From Eucommia ulmoides (taxonomy: Eukaryota; Streptophyta; Magnoliopsida; Garryales; Eucommiaceae), in assembly GCA_016647705.1 (NCBI GenBank), contig CM028325.1, positions 32,468,474-32,532,473 on the forward strand: DNA of 64,000 nt, read 5' to 3'. Positions 11,408 through 24,000 of this stretch are shown here, piece after piece; the first letter of the stretch is position 1; each line of letters begins with the position of its first letter. The notes below the pieces were generated by a model that saw only the letters and a program-made list of their open reading frames with translations, ran no database searches and was not told the origin of the DNA. A program made the translations under genes and the position numbers.

Positions 11408-14400
11408 ATGGAGGACTACCTGAAACTCTTCGTTGACGAGACGTCGTTCTACAATAGGATTGTTCTCGGGACCTTCCTGCCGGAGAATGTATGGGGATCA
11501 CTCCCGCACTTCTTCCAGGGCTGGCTCCGCAACTACATTGGGGGAACTTTGATCTATCTCATATCTGGAATCCTCTGGTGCTTCTACATTTATTACTTGA
11601 AGCACAATGTCTATGTTCCGAAAGGTAATTTCTCGCCGCATTGACAAATCTATTTTTCTTTTTGCCTTTTGTGAAACCCTTTTTCTTTGGTTTTGTTCGA
11701 TTTCTGAATTCTCAGTACGTCTGATTGCTTTGTCCGCCACGAGTTTAATCGGAGTTATGATTTTGGTTACCTCTCGCATTCCGTTTTGACTTTGAATTTC
11801 TCATTGATTTCACCCTTTCTTTCAAATTTCAAACGAGTTTGCGCTGTCATAGTCTTTTGAATACAGTCAATTCATCAATTAATATTCATCTGAGATTTAC
11901 ATCAGCGTGGGGTTTTGCGAACTTGCTAATCGTGATCCGTGTTTGTTTATAAATATCTCGATCATCTAAAGGGCATTTTTTGAAATTTGAGATGATATTA
12001 TGATAAATGAATGGTCTTCTTAAAGACAGCATTGTGCATGGTCCACTGTTTTTTTCTTCTTTTTATTTGTGTGGAAAAAACATTCCCCGAATGCTGTAGA
12101 TTTTTTTTGGTTTCCATATTTGTAATTTATAAACAATAAAGGCCCGTTTAGGTGAGGTATTTGAAAGTATTTGATTTCAAGAAGGAATTTGTAAAGCTTT
12201 CTTAAGAAAGTTTGTGAAGAAAAAATTTGCAAATTCCGTTTCAAAATCAAATTCCTTCTTGAAATATCTTAGCCGAACGCACCCAAGTTTTAATATATAT
12301 TGTAAACAGTGTTGTAAAAGGCGGGGGCCTTGGGCAGGGTGTTTTGACCAGGGTGAGGTGTAAGCCCTAGAGCATGGAACATAAGCCTGCGGAACATGAA
12401 TTTTTAATATTTTAAAAAAAATATTATATAAAATTGAAGAATACTGAAAAATAATTAAAAAGGATATGTATAAAAACAAATATAGATAAAAGGGAAAATT
12501 ACCGGTCAATCCCAATTTTAGCGTGAAACTACCAATCAAACCCGCATGTTTGAAAATAAACCAAATAGTCCCAATCTACAGATTTTTTGAACCATCTGTT
12601 CCCAAATTTTAAAAAACGCGGAAATTATATGACAAAATTACCCCTGTATGATTTTCCTTTTTATAATTTCCTTATTTGGAGATTTTACACAAAGTTATTT
12701 TATTCAAATCAAAATAATTTTTGTTATACATATTTTTTTTGCGATATAATTATACATTTAGATTCGTGTTAATAAAATCTTCAAAATGATATCACATTCA
12801 ATATTTTTTATTTATTTATTTCAGATTCGCGTTACATTTAACATGGATGTTATATGTAACATTATTATTACATGAATGTTATATGTAATATTACTATTAC
12901 AATATGTTACATGTAACATTCACACTCATTACGATATCCGATTCAATACATGCAATGTTACTTTTCATATGAAATATACTTTTCATTAACAGATTTGCCC
13001 TTACATTATATGCAGGTTTCTTTAATAGGGATTGAGAGTTTCCATATTTAACAAAATCATTTTATTAAAACGCAAATAACTATTATTGTATACATTTTTT
13101 TTACAATCTAATTATATATTCAGATTCGTCTAAACAAAATCTTCAAAACGATATCCAACTCACTATTTGTTTTCATTAGTTTCAGTTTTCACATTCATGT
13201 TATATTTAATATGATATTTTTTGAATTTTTAGTTCCTACGAATTATAAGATGTTACATGTAACATCTCATGAAATGTAATATTGATGTTACATGAATATT
13301 AAATGTAACATGATGTAATTATTAATTTTTTGATTTGGTTTTGGTTAATGTTACATGTAACATCCTTTGAATTATAGATGTTACATTTCTCAGGTGAAAT
13401 GTAACATAAATGTGAAAACTGAAAACTAATAAAAAAAATAGTGAATTTGATATCATTTTGAAGATCTTGTTTAGATGAATCTGAATATATAATTATATTG
13501 TAAAAAAAATGTGTACAACAATAGTTGTTTTCATTTTAATAAATAATTATCTATTATCTAAATTAGCTCCGCAAAATAGAGGATGTATTATGTAGGCACA
13601 ATAATTAGGGGTATTCTCGTCACAAAAATGGCAAAAGGACCGCTCGGTTCATGAAAAAAGGAGTGGGTGTAATTGGTAGTTTTCAACCATTTTTAGGATC
13701 TCCCAGTAAGCACCCCTAGATAAAATGATGAGATGGCAAACCTTGATCACATGTCTAGCCTTCGAGTTTTGTTTCTCTTGATTTTTCTGGTGATGGAAAC
13801 ATAAGGATGTAAGCCCGTCGAATTTTTCCAGGGGCGAAGTTGGGCGTTGCCCAGAAGATCTGGGCGCACGCCCAGTTGGAAAATAGTTCCCCTCATCGCC
13901 CCGGGGCAGTTTAGGACCCGCCCCGGTGAGATCCATGAACGCCTTTTACGACATTGCTTGTAAATTTGGTTTTACTTCCCTTTTCAGTTAGTTATTCTTT
14001 GGAATTATACTTTTCCAGCAAAAAAAAAAAAAAAAGGGGGGAGGCAAGTATTCAACTATTAGTATGGACTTGTTCTTAATGAATGTCTTGGTATCTTTAT
14101 GAATGCTAACATTTCGATCGGTTTCATATTTTTAGAACCTAATGATACTTATTTGATTATCTATCAAAAAATTAAGGAAAAAAAATCCTACTCTTGACAG
14201 GTAGAAATTCAAGCTGAAGATAGTTATTTTTCTTAAAAAAACCAAATAAGATTTTATTTTTAAGCCAATGAATTAAGCAACAGCATTACTGAGTTCACAG
14301 TTTCACTTGTATCCTAAAACTGTTAGAAATTTCCATCCATTAAATTTATTTCTGTAAAATGGAAAATCTCGATGGGTATATTGTTCTCTTGTCAAAAGAC

Positions 14401-16603
14401 TTCTCTTTTGGTAGGCATTCTATTTTTTCAACTGCCATGTGTATTCCAAATGCATCAATATAACTACTTGAACAGAGGAAGTTGTATAGAAAAATCTGGT
14501 ACAACCTTCCTGCCCGAGATTTTTCGCATAGCTTAGAAAATATTTCTTTTTGATGAACTCTCTCTCTCTCTTTCATCAGAGGCCATTCCTACAAGAAATG
14601 CTATGCTCTTGCAAATATCGGTGGCAATGAAGGCCATGCCGTGGTACTCTGCTCTTCCCACGCTTTCGGAGTACATGGTTGAGAACGGGTGGATGAGGTG
14701 TTTTTCAAGAATAAGTGATGTCAGTTGGCTTGCATATGTCCTGTATTTAGCGATTTACCTTGTGATTGTGGAGTTTGGAATCTACTGGATGCACCGGGAG
14801 TTGCATGACATCAAACCCCTCTACAAGTATCTTCATGCAACTCATCACATCTACAATAAGCAAAACACTCTTTCTCCTTTTGCTGGTGAGTACCTACTTT
14901 CTTCTACTCATTTCAATAGTAACCGACATGCTCGAGAAAAGATGGTTTATGTCATGGATTTATTATTTCAACTGGGACAGAAAGCAGAGAAAATTGGGAA
15001 CAGAAACAAAAATATGAGAACTAAGGCCCCGTTTGGTTAGTGTTCCCAACCAAACTCAACCCAACTCAATCCAAAAATTTTGGGTTTGATTTTTGGGAAC
15101 GCGTTTGGCAAACACAAAACTCAACCCAAAAAATAAGAATTGATTCTCAAAATTCTAAAGAAATCAGAAACAAAAAAAAGTTGTTTCTTTATGTGCCTAA
15201 AAAACTCAACCCAAAGTTCTCAACTTCCGTCTTCATCTGCCAGCCGACTACCACCACCCGCCGCCGTCCGCCACCGCCAGCCACCATCTCCGGCCGCCGC
15301 TGTCCGGCGACCGTCCGGCGAACGACCGCTGTCTCCGGCCACCTCCGGCGACCTTCCGCTGCCGCCGGCCACCTCCGGCGACCGTCCTCGCCGCCGGCAT
15401 TCACCTCCGGCTACCGTCCACCGCCAGCCGGCGACCGTCGCCGGCCACCTCCGCCGCCCCGCCGTCGCAGTCTGACACCACCGCCGTCTCTGGCGTCCGG
15501 CCGCCGCCAAACACAAAAAAAAATTCAAAAAAAAAAAATTAGTTTTAGGATAAAATCGTTACCAAACACATTCTGTTCTCAGCACAAAAAAAAAATTGTC
15601 GTTACCAAACGCAATTCTGTTCCCAAAATTCTCAACCCAACCCAAATCAACTCAACCCAACCCATTCCAGTTGGGTTTAGAAAAGTGGAAACAATAACCA
15701 AACGCCACCTAAGAATCTGTTTTTGTTATGTTTCTGATTTTTAGAACAAATTTGTTCCTAGGTTTTTGTTTTTTTCCAAGTCTTCTATGAACAGAAACAA
15801 AAAATCTTGGAAGACCTTGTTGATGTTTGAGCTGCTAACATGGCTTATAGGAAAAAGAAAGTTCATAAATTTTGTGAGTGCTTCTATTCGCTTGAGATTA
15901 CTATTTTATGTGCATTCTCCCGGTTTTGAACGCGTTCTCGAACTCATCTTTTGTTGATAAAACCCATGACTTTGCCGCATCCCCTTTTTTTCTTCTTTTC
16001 CTTATTAGGTTTGGCATTTCACTTTTGTTTACTGTTTCTATTTTTGTTTTTGCCTGCAAACAGAAACAAAGATATGGGAACAAAAGAAAGTCAGTTTTTT
16101 ATTTTTTATTTTTTTTTCTTCAATAATATAAAACAATTTTTGGGTGCTGAACAAAATTGCTCATTAGATTTCGGTATTTTTCTAAGTTTTTATAGAACAG
16201 AAACAAAAACCTGAAAACACTCTAGTTCAAGTTTGTGTTTTCTATCTGTATTTTGCCAAGTCTTCTGAGAACAAAAATACTAAACGAAAGCCACTCCTTT
16301 TCTCCATCAGGTTTGGCATTTCACCCTCTGGATGGGATTCTTCAGGCCGTCCCGCACGTAGTGGCTCTCTTTCTGGTGCCGATGCACTTCACAACCCACA
16401 TTGCCCTCTTATTCATGGAGGCCATTTGGACTGCCAACATTCATGACTGCATACACAGCAAGCTCTGGCCAGTGATGGGGGCCGGCTACCACACCATTCA
16501 TCACACCACCTATCGCCACAACTATGGCCACTACACCGTCTGGATGGACTGGATGTTTGGAACTCTTCGTGATCCCGCTGATGACGAGCCCAAGAAAATG
16601 TGA
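11408..16603 (+). CDS. STE1: Delta7-sterol C-5(6)-desaturase (lathosterol oxidase)
   Basis: Three exons, 11408-11624, 14580-14885 and 16311-16603, join in frame with GT-AG introns to give 271 aa. The protein is an ER membrane iron oxygenase of the fatty-acid hydroxylase superfamily; it puts the C5 double bond into delta7-sterols (episterol to 5-dehydroepisterol) on the way to campesterol and brassinosteroids. The three histidine boxes are present: HRELH (144-148), HATHH (158-162) and HTIHH (235-239). Hydrophobic segments lie near residues 42-65, 122-142 and 186-208. The start METDYL-like context ([16 protein letters not shown]) aligns with Arabidopsis STE1/DWF7, and the whole length is slightly shorter than its roughly 281 aa. 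Intron 1 (2955 bp) and intron 2 (1425 bp) are filled with DNA elements, but all coding exons look intact. Confidence 0.95.
12141..12283. mobile_element. Short MITE in STE1 intron 1 (Harbinger-like family shared with 25584)
   Basis: The ends GGCCCGTTTAGGTGAGGTAT and the reverse of GCCGAACGCACC form imperfect inverted repeats, and the interior is one long stem around GAAGGAATTTGTAAAGC and its complement. Sequence and structure resemble the better-kept element at 25584-25731. No clean target-site duplication is visible. Confidence 0.6.
12307..13956. mobile_element. Non-autonomous hAT-type element in STE1 intron 1
   Basis: The terminal inverted repeats are CAGTGTTGTAAAAGGCG at the left and the complement of CGCCTTTTACGACATTG at the right. 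They are flanked by near-identical 8 bp direct repeats (ATTGTAAA at 12299-12306, CTTGTAAA at 13957-13964). CAG-type ends with an 8 bp duplication are the hAT signature. GC-rich segments lie just inside both ends (12320-12395 and 13835-13945), and an AT-rich repeat fills the middle. No transposase is seen. Confidence 0.75.
12493..13695. repeat. AT-rich palindromic repeat (ATGTTACATGTAACAT family) inside the hAT element
   Basis: Diverged inverted ends (GTGAAACTACCAATCAAACC on the left, GGTGTAATTGGTAGTTTTCA on the right) enclose repeated internal modules. The perfect 16 bp palindrome ATGTTACATGTAACAT occurs at 12904-12919, 13250-13265 and 13348-13363. A module containing ATATAATTATATATTCAGATTCG appears twice directly and once inverted (near 12740, 13095 and 13490). 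A related copy is at about 50450-51130. No coding sequence. Confidence 0.6.
14960..16290. repeat. GAACAGAAAC/GTTTCTGTTC-rich repeat in STE1 intron 2
   Basis: The word GAACAGAAAC or its complement recurs near 15000, 15790, 16060, 16195 and 16270 around the Harbinger-like insertion. The stretch at 15715-15770 (CTGATTTTTAGAACAAATTT) matches one at 17145-17190, so this is a copy of the same dispersed repeat as in the downstream intergenic region. No coding sequence. Confidence 0.5.
15025..15709. mobile_element. Tourist/PIF-Harbinger-like element in STE1 intron 2
   Basis: It begins GGCCCCGTTTGGTTAGTGTT and ends AACAATAACCAAACGCCACC, giving imperfect inverted repeats of the CGTTTGGTTA type. It is flanked by TAA on both sides (15022-15024 and 15710-15712), the classic 3 bp Harbinger duplication. 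The middle (about 15236-15510) is very GC-rich and made of repeated CCGGCCACCTCCGGCGACC-like words. That gives a long proline/arginine-rich open frame which I do not accept as a gene. It is inserted into an older GAACAGAAAC-type repeat. Confidence 0.75.
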
Positions 16604-18022
16604 GAAAAAATCCAATTTGATGTTCGTTTCCGACTCTCTTTATCTCTCAATATTTTTTTATTTTTTTAAGTATGCTGAGTGTTGAATGTAATTTTTTTGT
16701 AGGTTTTAGAGAGAGAGAGGGAGAGGAGGAAGAATTTGGTGTTTTCACGTGGTGGGCTTTTTTTTGTCCTAATTCTTGACGTTTCATTGGAAGTGTGCAT
16801 TTACCAGAATAATAAATCTTCGTTGATTATTGATGGAGTTTGTTTTTGATGTTGTTTATGTTGCGTAGTTACTGACTTGAATGGTTCATGTGTTCTGTCT
16901 ACTGCCTATTTCTGTTTCTGTTTCTGTTTCAGTAAAATTAAAAAAAAAAGAAGAGAATTATGGGACAATAAAATTGTTTCTGTTTTGTTTTCTTGAAATT
17001 GGTAGAGAAATCTAATAGTGAAACAGAAATAGATGTTTTTTGTTGTCGAGTTTATATTTCTGTTCTCAGTTCTCTTTGAATAGGAAATGGTCCGGATTTT
17101 TTGCTGTTTCTGTTCCAGGTTTCAGAATGAAAACCCACAAAATAATCTGTTTCTGTTCTGTTCCCTGATTTTTAGAACAAATTTCTGGGAACACAACAGA
17201 ATAGTTTCCATATTTTTGTTTCTGTTACAAATTTTCTGGGAACACAAACAGGAATCTGGGAACAGAAACACTAACCAAACGCCAGACAAGCTATTCGAGG
17301 GCTTGTTCCAAATATGGGTTTCTGCCATATGGAGAACAGAGTCAGATCAACAGAGATAAAAACAGAAAAACTGTTTTTATTGATTTGGTTAGCGCTTTGT
17401 TTCTAGTTGTTATTTCTGTTTCCAAATAACTTGGAACAGAAACTATAAAGAAGAGACAGAAATATCTATATTAATAGGGTGCTTAGGTGGTAAGTCCATC
17501 GTTTTGCTCTTAATTTTAAAAAATTCCTATAAACAATTATAATTATTTTTTAGTCTCAAATATTTAAAAAGAACTTAAAAAATTAATAGACTCTCATAAC
17601 TACATATATTTAATTTATGTATAAAATATTTATTAGATATAATAAATATTCTACAAATACATATAATATTATTACATATAATTTGTAATATGTAATTAAT
17701 TAATATTACACAGACGTGGGCTCATGTAGAACTAATACACAAGTAAAAAACAATTTAAATCATTAAATGAGACTAATCACCAATTATCCAAGAATTTATC
17801 CTAACAGCACTGGAATAAAACTTTTTTTTTTTTTGGGAGCACAAATAAGAAACAAGAGCAGAAACACATCAGCCGATCTCGATATTTATATGACGTGGCA
17901 AATCCAGTTGCAGGGAGAACAGAGAGCTGGATAATATCAGTGTGTGAGCTCACTCGAGTCTGTGTGATAAATTGCGTGCATGTGTGTGTGTGGTGTATCG
18001 TTCTCTGCTAACCCCTTCGCTC
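16604..18022. other. Intergenic region between STE1 and CRS1
   Basis: The STE1 3' untranslated region comes first, with a plausible polyadenylation signal AATAATAAAT near 16810. A second GAACAGAAAC-type repeat follows (about 16900-17460), whose one end reads CACTAACCAAACGCCAGAC, similar to the terminus of the element at 15025. An AT-rich segment (17470-17830) precedes the CRS1 leader. No gene is seen. Confidence 0.55.
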
Positions 18023-21000
18023 ATGTCTTCTACATTTTTCCTCTCTCCTCCTCCTCCTCCTCCTCTTCTTCCTCATCTAATCAATACATCGAATTCCCAC
18101 TACACCTCCGTTTCAATTACAGACCTACACATTCCCAAATCAATTTCTCTAAGAATCCCCAAGCCGATCGACCGCTCCGAATGGCTCAAACTCTATTCGA
18201 CCAGCTCTTCCGTCTCCATAGCCACGGTCGGCAATGGCGACGGAAACGAAAACCGGGACACCGAAAATGAACCCGAACCCACAAAGCCAGTTCATTCATT
18301 CTCACCGGAGCCGTCTAAGGGTTATAGTTCCGCCATCAAAATGCGCACAGCTCCATGGATGAAGGGTCCCTTCTCACTCGAACCTAATCAAGTGGTCGAC
18401 CTCTCCAAATCAAGGAAAACGAAGGATTACGCAGATGGGAAGCACAGGCACCGCCCCGATTCGTCGCTCACCGAGAAAGTAAGCGGTGGAAGAGGCAATA
18501 AAGCAATGAAGAAGATCTTCATAAGTATTGATAAGCTACAAGAGAAGCAGAAGCCGGAGGAGACCCAGAAAGCCCCGGGAAAGATTGAACTAGACTTCTC
18601 AATGGCAGAGTCGCCGGAAGTGGAAGAGGAATCCAAATCCGGTGGGAAAATGCCGTGGGAGAGAAAGGAGAGAATAGTGATTCCGAGGTTGAAGAAGGAG
18701 AAGGTGGTGAATGTTGCTGAATTAGGGCTTGACAGGGAGTTACTTGAGAGGCTGAGGAGTGAGGCTTCAAGGATGAGGAAGTGGGTGAAGGTTAAGAAAG
18801 CTGGGGTGACCCAAGCTGTTGTTGATCAGATTCACTTGATTTGGAAGGATAGTGAGCTTGCAATGATCAATTTCGATTTCCCTTTGTGTCAAAGTATGGC
18901 CAGAGCACGAGAAATTGTTGAGGTTTGATCTCCATTTTCATTCTTCTTTCTCTGGTTTTTTCAATTAATCTGTGCATCTAAAGAATATATAGATGATATA
19001 GCTCACGAAATTTGGAGCGTTTCTATTATCTTATCACCTAGGGTGATCTTGTGCCTCTCTCATCCCGGTTAGCCTTTCCACCAGTCCCCTCCCCCCTTCC
19101 ACATATGATATGGGATAAAACTTAATAATCTTCCCCTCACATATCGGGCCTTTGGATTTGCTAAAACTCGACTAATCTTTCCTTTCATGTATAGAGTGTC
19201 TTAGGCCTCTCTCAAGCCAAAAAGTTAGCTCATGAGGTGAGACTTTTCCTCACACTTATACCATGATCACTTGTTCCTTCCGTAGCTGATGTGGGATAAA
19301 CTCAACATATCAATAAAATGCAATGTCTATCTTTACTCGCTAACCTTTTTTGTTTTGCGTACATTAATTGATATTTTTTCATTTTTAGTACTTAAACAAT
19401 TAAGAACCATGATGCATTGCAAAAATGATCAAGTCCTATAAAAAATTGACTGCCTTGTTAGGTGAATTGTAACCAAGTTTTCTTTTGTCCACAATTCCTT
19501 CATGAATAAATGCTTTTACTGAGGGTAGCGTTTGGAAGCATGGAATTGAAGTAATGGAATTGGAATTCGAAATAAACAAATTTAAATTTTTAGATTTTCA
19601 AATAAGGTAGTGTTTGGATTGGTTGTAAAGAATTGGAGGCTTGGAGTTGAAAATAAAAATGAACTCATGGAAATTTTCATGTTTTTACATGGGTTCATTT
19701 CCAATTCCAATTCTAATTCTGGGTCTCCAAATCCATGAAACCAAATGGTACCAAAAATAGGGTTTGGCGAGCCTTGGAACTCGAATTAGAAATGCATGCA
19801 TGGAAAATTTTACCTTTCTGCATGCTTTCGTTTCCAATTTCAATTCTGATGCTCCAATTCAATGAAATCGACCACTACCTTTCCAATTCCCATTTCGATG
19901 CTCCAATTCCACGAAATCAAACACTTCCTAAGGTACGTTTGGTTTCATGGCATTGGAGGTTCCGAATTAGAATTACAAATGAACACGTGATTTTGTTTAA
20001 AAAAAAAAAATCACACGTGTTCTTTTTTATTCTAATTCGAAGATTTGAATTCTATGCTACCAAACACTGCCTAAGGTAGGGTTTGGTTGTAAAGACTTGG
20101 AGCCTTAGAATTGAGCACAGGGTAATTTTCATGTTTTTGCATGCGTTCATTTCCAATTCCAATTCTGAGGCTCCAATTCCACACAATCGAACACCACCTT
20201 GGTAGTTTTTTGGATTTCCCTTTTGTTTTACCTCCTTCCATAAAGCTTTCCAATGATTCATTGCTAATTCCGTATTTCTTCCTCAGATGAAGACAGGAGG
20301 TTTAGTTGTTTGGAGAAAAAAAGATTTTCTCGTTGTTTATAGAGGATGCAATTATCGGCGACCTTTCAAAACTTCTTGGAAGAAACACGACAGTTTGGAT
20401 AGGAAAATCAGCACAAAGGAGGATAGTGAAGAAGAAAGTTCAGCTATAAATGCCTCCCTCTATGAGAGGGAAGCTGATAGATTGTTGGATGGATTGGGAC
20501 CTCGATTTGTGGACTGGTGGAGGCCAAAGCCTTTACCGGTAGATGCAGATTTGCTTCCGGAAGTTGTTCCGGGATTTAAGCCGCCATTTAGGCTTTGTCC
20601 ACCTCGTGCTAGGCCGAAGCTGACAGATTATGAACTGACATACTTGAGGAATCTTTCTCATCCTTTACCAACCCATTTTGTCCTTGGTACTTTTCTTCCC
20701 ATAGATGCACTTCTTTCGTGTAGATTTTTAAGAAATAGGAAAAATTATTAGATTTTCTTCAAATAAGTCACTTGTAATATTTTGTCGACATTTTTTTTCT
20801 CTTCATTTGTTTTTCCCTTTAATTAACATCAAGTAAATTGAATCTATAGATTTGATGTTACTTGTTTTGAATTTGCGCTGGCTATCATAGTTAATGTTAC
20901 CTAAAATACCATTAAGGAATTAAAAAAAATTCTCAATAAATAGGATAAGAAACTTTAAAAAGAAAAAATAGAGGAGCATATAGTAAGAACCCCTAGAAAA

Positions 21001-24000
21001 TATGGACTATCGGGCATTATGATATTTTTTTTCCTTTTGGGTTAGTTAATTTTAAATGCGGTTTTATACTTGAATTTTAAATAATATCGTATTAACTTTA
21101 ATAATTAATTTTAGGTCCTAATTTGACTTTTAAGTTATTAACTTTTTATGATTAGCGGTCATGTTTCAGTTACATGGTTTCTGGATTATAGAGATACGAT
21201 TGCATTAAAATTGATGACTTAAAACTTCCAGAAATTGCAAAAATAGGATGGCTCTATGGCTTGCCTCTTTTTGGGTCTAAAAATTGCATTAAAAAGAGAG
21301 AGATTATATGGATTACAAGCTTCTTACATGCCAATTTTTAGCGCTCTTGTGGGCAATTATGATGAACATTTTATCTTCTTCAAGAAGCTTGCTTTGCAAC
21401 ATAAGCCTTTGGCTTTATGCATTTTCGTTTTATTAATTTTTTATCCTTTTCACTGTAGGGAGAAACAGAAAACTTCAAGGTTTGGCTGCAGCTATATTGA
21501 AACTATGGGAGAAATGTCATATAGCAAAGATTGCTGTAAAGTTGGGAGTTCCGAATACAAGCAATGAGCAAATGGCGAATGAGCTCAAGGCAAGTTTATG
21601 ACAAGATTTTTTTCCCTTAAGATTTTTTGTTTTCTTTATAAAGTTTGAGATTCATGACCTGTTCTTTTTAGTTAAATATTCCAATTCAGTCTGATGAAGC
21701 CTAAATTTGGTTTGTTAGAAATGGAACTTTGGGATTAGGATTGGATTGATCTTTTACTAGTTTTGGTTCCTGCAAAACAATACACTACTGGTGGGTCTGT
21801 CGGCATTGATCTTCCTAGTTTTGGTTGTCATGAATAGTTTATGACAAGTTCTTTTTCACTTTTCTTTCGTCGCGGCTTTGAATTTTCTTGTTGCTACCTT
21901 TTTTTTTTTTTTTTTTTTTTTTCATATTTTATGAGATTGATCAACTACAACCTTTCTACTCAAACTCAAATTTCATCAGTGAAATTATTTTAGATAAAGA
22001 AATATCACATTCGGATAACGAAAGTATTCTCTCTCTTTGTTGTCAAACATGATTTTTGGCTTCCTCTTTTACGTACAGAACTTTTTTGACAGATTACCAT
22101 TTTTGCCAAACAGTGCCTAAGGTGATGGTGTGTTTGCAGAGTCTCACAGGAGGAGTTCTCTTGCTGCGTAATAAGTTCTTGATATTACTTTACAGAGGCA
22201 AAGACTTTCTTCCTCATAGTGTTGCAAACTCAGTAGCTGATAGAGAAACGGAGCTCATGAAATACCAACTTGAGGAAGAAGCTGCACGTCGAAAAGCAGC
22301 TGAGAAAACCTTTTATCTTATGGACGAATCATTGTCCAACACTAGCAGCACAATCGGAACTCTGTCTGAATTCGAGGATATTCTGTCAGAACGTGGCGAC
22401 CTTAATAAAGGAAATTCAGAGGCCGAAGTTCCGTTGGAAGCTGAAAAAGCAAGACTAGAAAAACAATTGAGAAATCATGAACGTCAGCTCTTCATTGTAA
22501 GATTGATTATTGTTTCATGTTGCAGTCTGAAATTGAAATTATATATTTGATTGTGATATTAATAAGGAATTTTTCAGCTTAATAAAAAAATAGAGAGGTC
22601 GGCCAAGCAGTTGGAGAAACTCAATTCTGCGTGGAGACCTGCTGAACATGATGAAGACCAGGAGATGATCACAGATGAGGAAAAAGAGTGCTTGCGAAAG
22701 ATAGGGTTGAAGATGGATAGCAGTTTAGTGCTCGGTAAGTAACATTTTGCTCTACCATTTTTTTTCTTTTACATTTTGCTGCATTTGTAGAACAAGAACA
22801 TTTTGAGCTTGTTTGGCTTAGACCTAGAAAACATTTTTTTTTGTGTGTGTGAAAAGTTTGAAAATAGTTTTCAACAAAAACAACAAAGCCTATGTCCCAC
22901 CTAAATAGGATCGGCTACATGAATCCTTTCGCACCATAGAATTTGTTCAAGGGTCATCCCTTCACCAAAATTCACACCTATCAGCTCGTTCCTAATTGTC
23001 TCATCCCGCATTTTCTTGGGGCTACCTCTCCCCATTGGTGGCACCCTTCCACTTCACATTTTTGCACCGGTGCGTCCTTAATCTCTAATACACATGTTGA
23101 AACCATCGCAAATGATTTTTTGTTAACTTATCTTCAATGGGTGCTTTTCTTAACCTCTCGCTAATAATTTCATTCCTAACTTTATCCATCCTTATCTTAC
23201 CACTCATCCATCTTAATATCTTCATCACTGCTACTACTTTTTGAACATGCCTCTTCATAACCGCCCAACATTTTGAACCATCGAGAATCGTCAGTCTTAT
23301 TGGAGTTTTGCAGAACTTTCTTTGCAATTTCAATGGTCTCCTACAATCACAAATAACCTCCATTTTACTTCTCCAGTTTAACCGTCATGCCTTAGTTCTA
23401 TGTGTAGTGTCCTTCTTGATTTCTCCATTCCCCTGAAGTATAGAAAGCAACATCTTTGCACACGGATTTTCTTAATGTAATCTTTGCATACGGATTTTTT
23501 TGCTGATTAGCCTCGGACCCAGAAAGTTGAGAAAACTCTTCCAAAGCCTTGAGCAAAGTAGTTAAGTAATCTTGATCACCATGACACAACAATAGAATAT
23601 CGTCTGCAAAAGAGTTGATCCAGCTTAGTTTTCCCACATCACCAATGAAACTTGAACTGATCATTGTTTTCAGTAGCTTTTTCAATCACAAGAGTTAAAC
23701 TTCAATCAGAAGAATAAATAAGTAAGGTTAAATGGGATCACCTTGCCTCGGGCATCTAGCACTAGCAAAATACCCATGAAATTCCCCATTTTATGTGAAA
23801 TTGGGATCAACCTTGCCTCAGGCCTCTGGCACTAGCAAAATATCCATGAAATTTCCCCATTTAACTAAACACCGCCTCTAGGTCCAGATTTCAAGTGGTA
23901 TTTGGTAGCTTTTTTTATGTTTGTTTAGATAGGAACTGATTCAAAAAGTTATGTTCTAATCACATGCGCACCCATGCACGCACACAAAAGAAAAAAAAAA

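Noticed and set aside
15040-15744. Proline/arginine-rich protein of 234 aa
   Set aside because: It lies almost wholly within a Harbinger-like element and stays open because of CCG/CGG repeat composition; the opposite strand is also open in places.
17972-18022. Upstream in-frame start for CRS1 (MRACVCVVYRSL)
   Set aside because: The next Met (18023) begins a much better plastid transit peptide, and the upstream stretch is TG-repeat sequence of a leader.
18427-18770. Antisense open frames opposite CRS1 exon 1
   Set aside because: They are shadows of a well-supported exon with strong family similarity.
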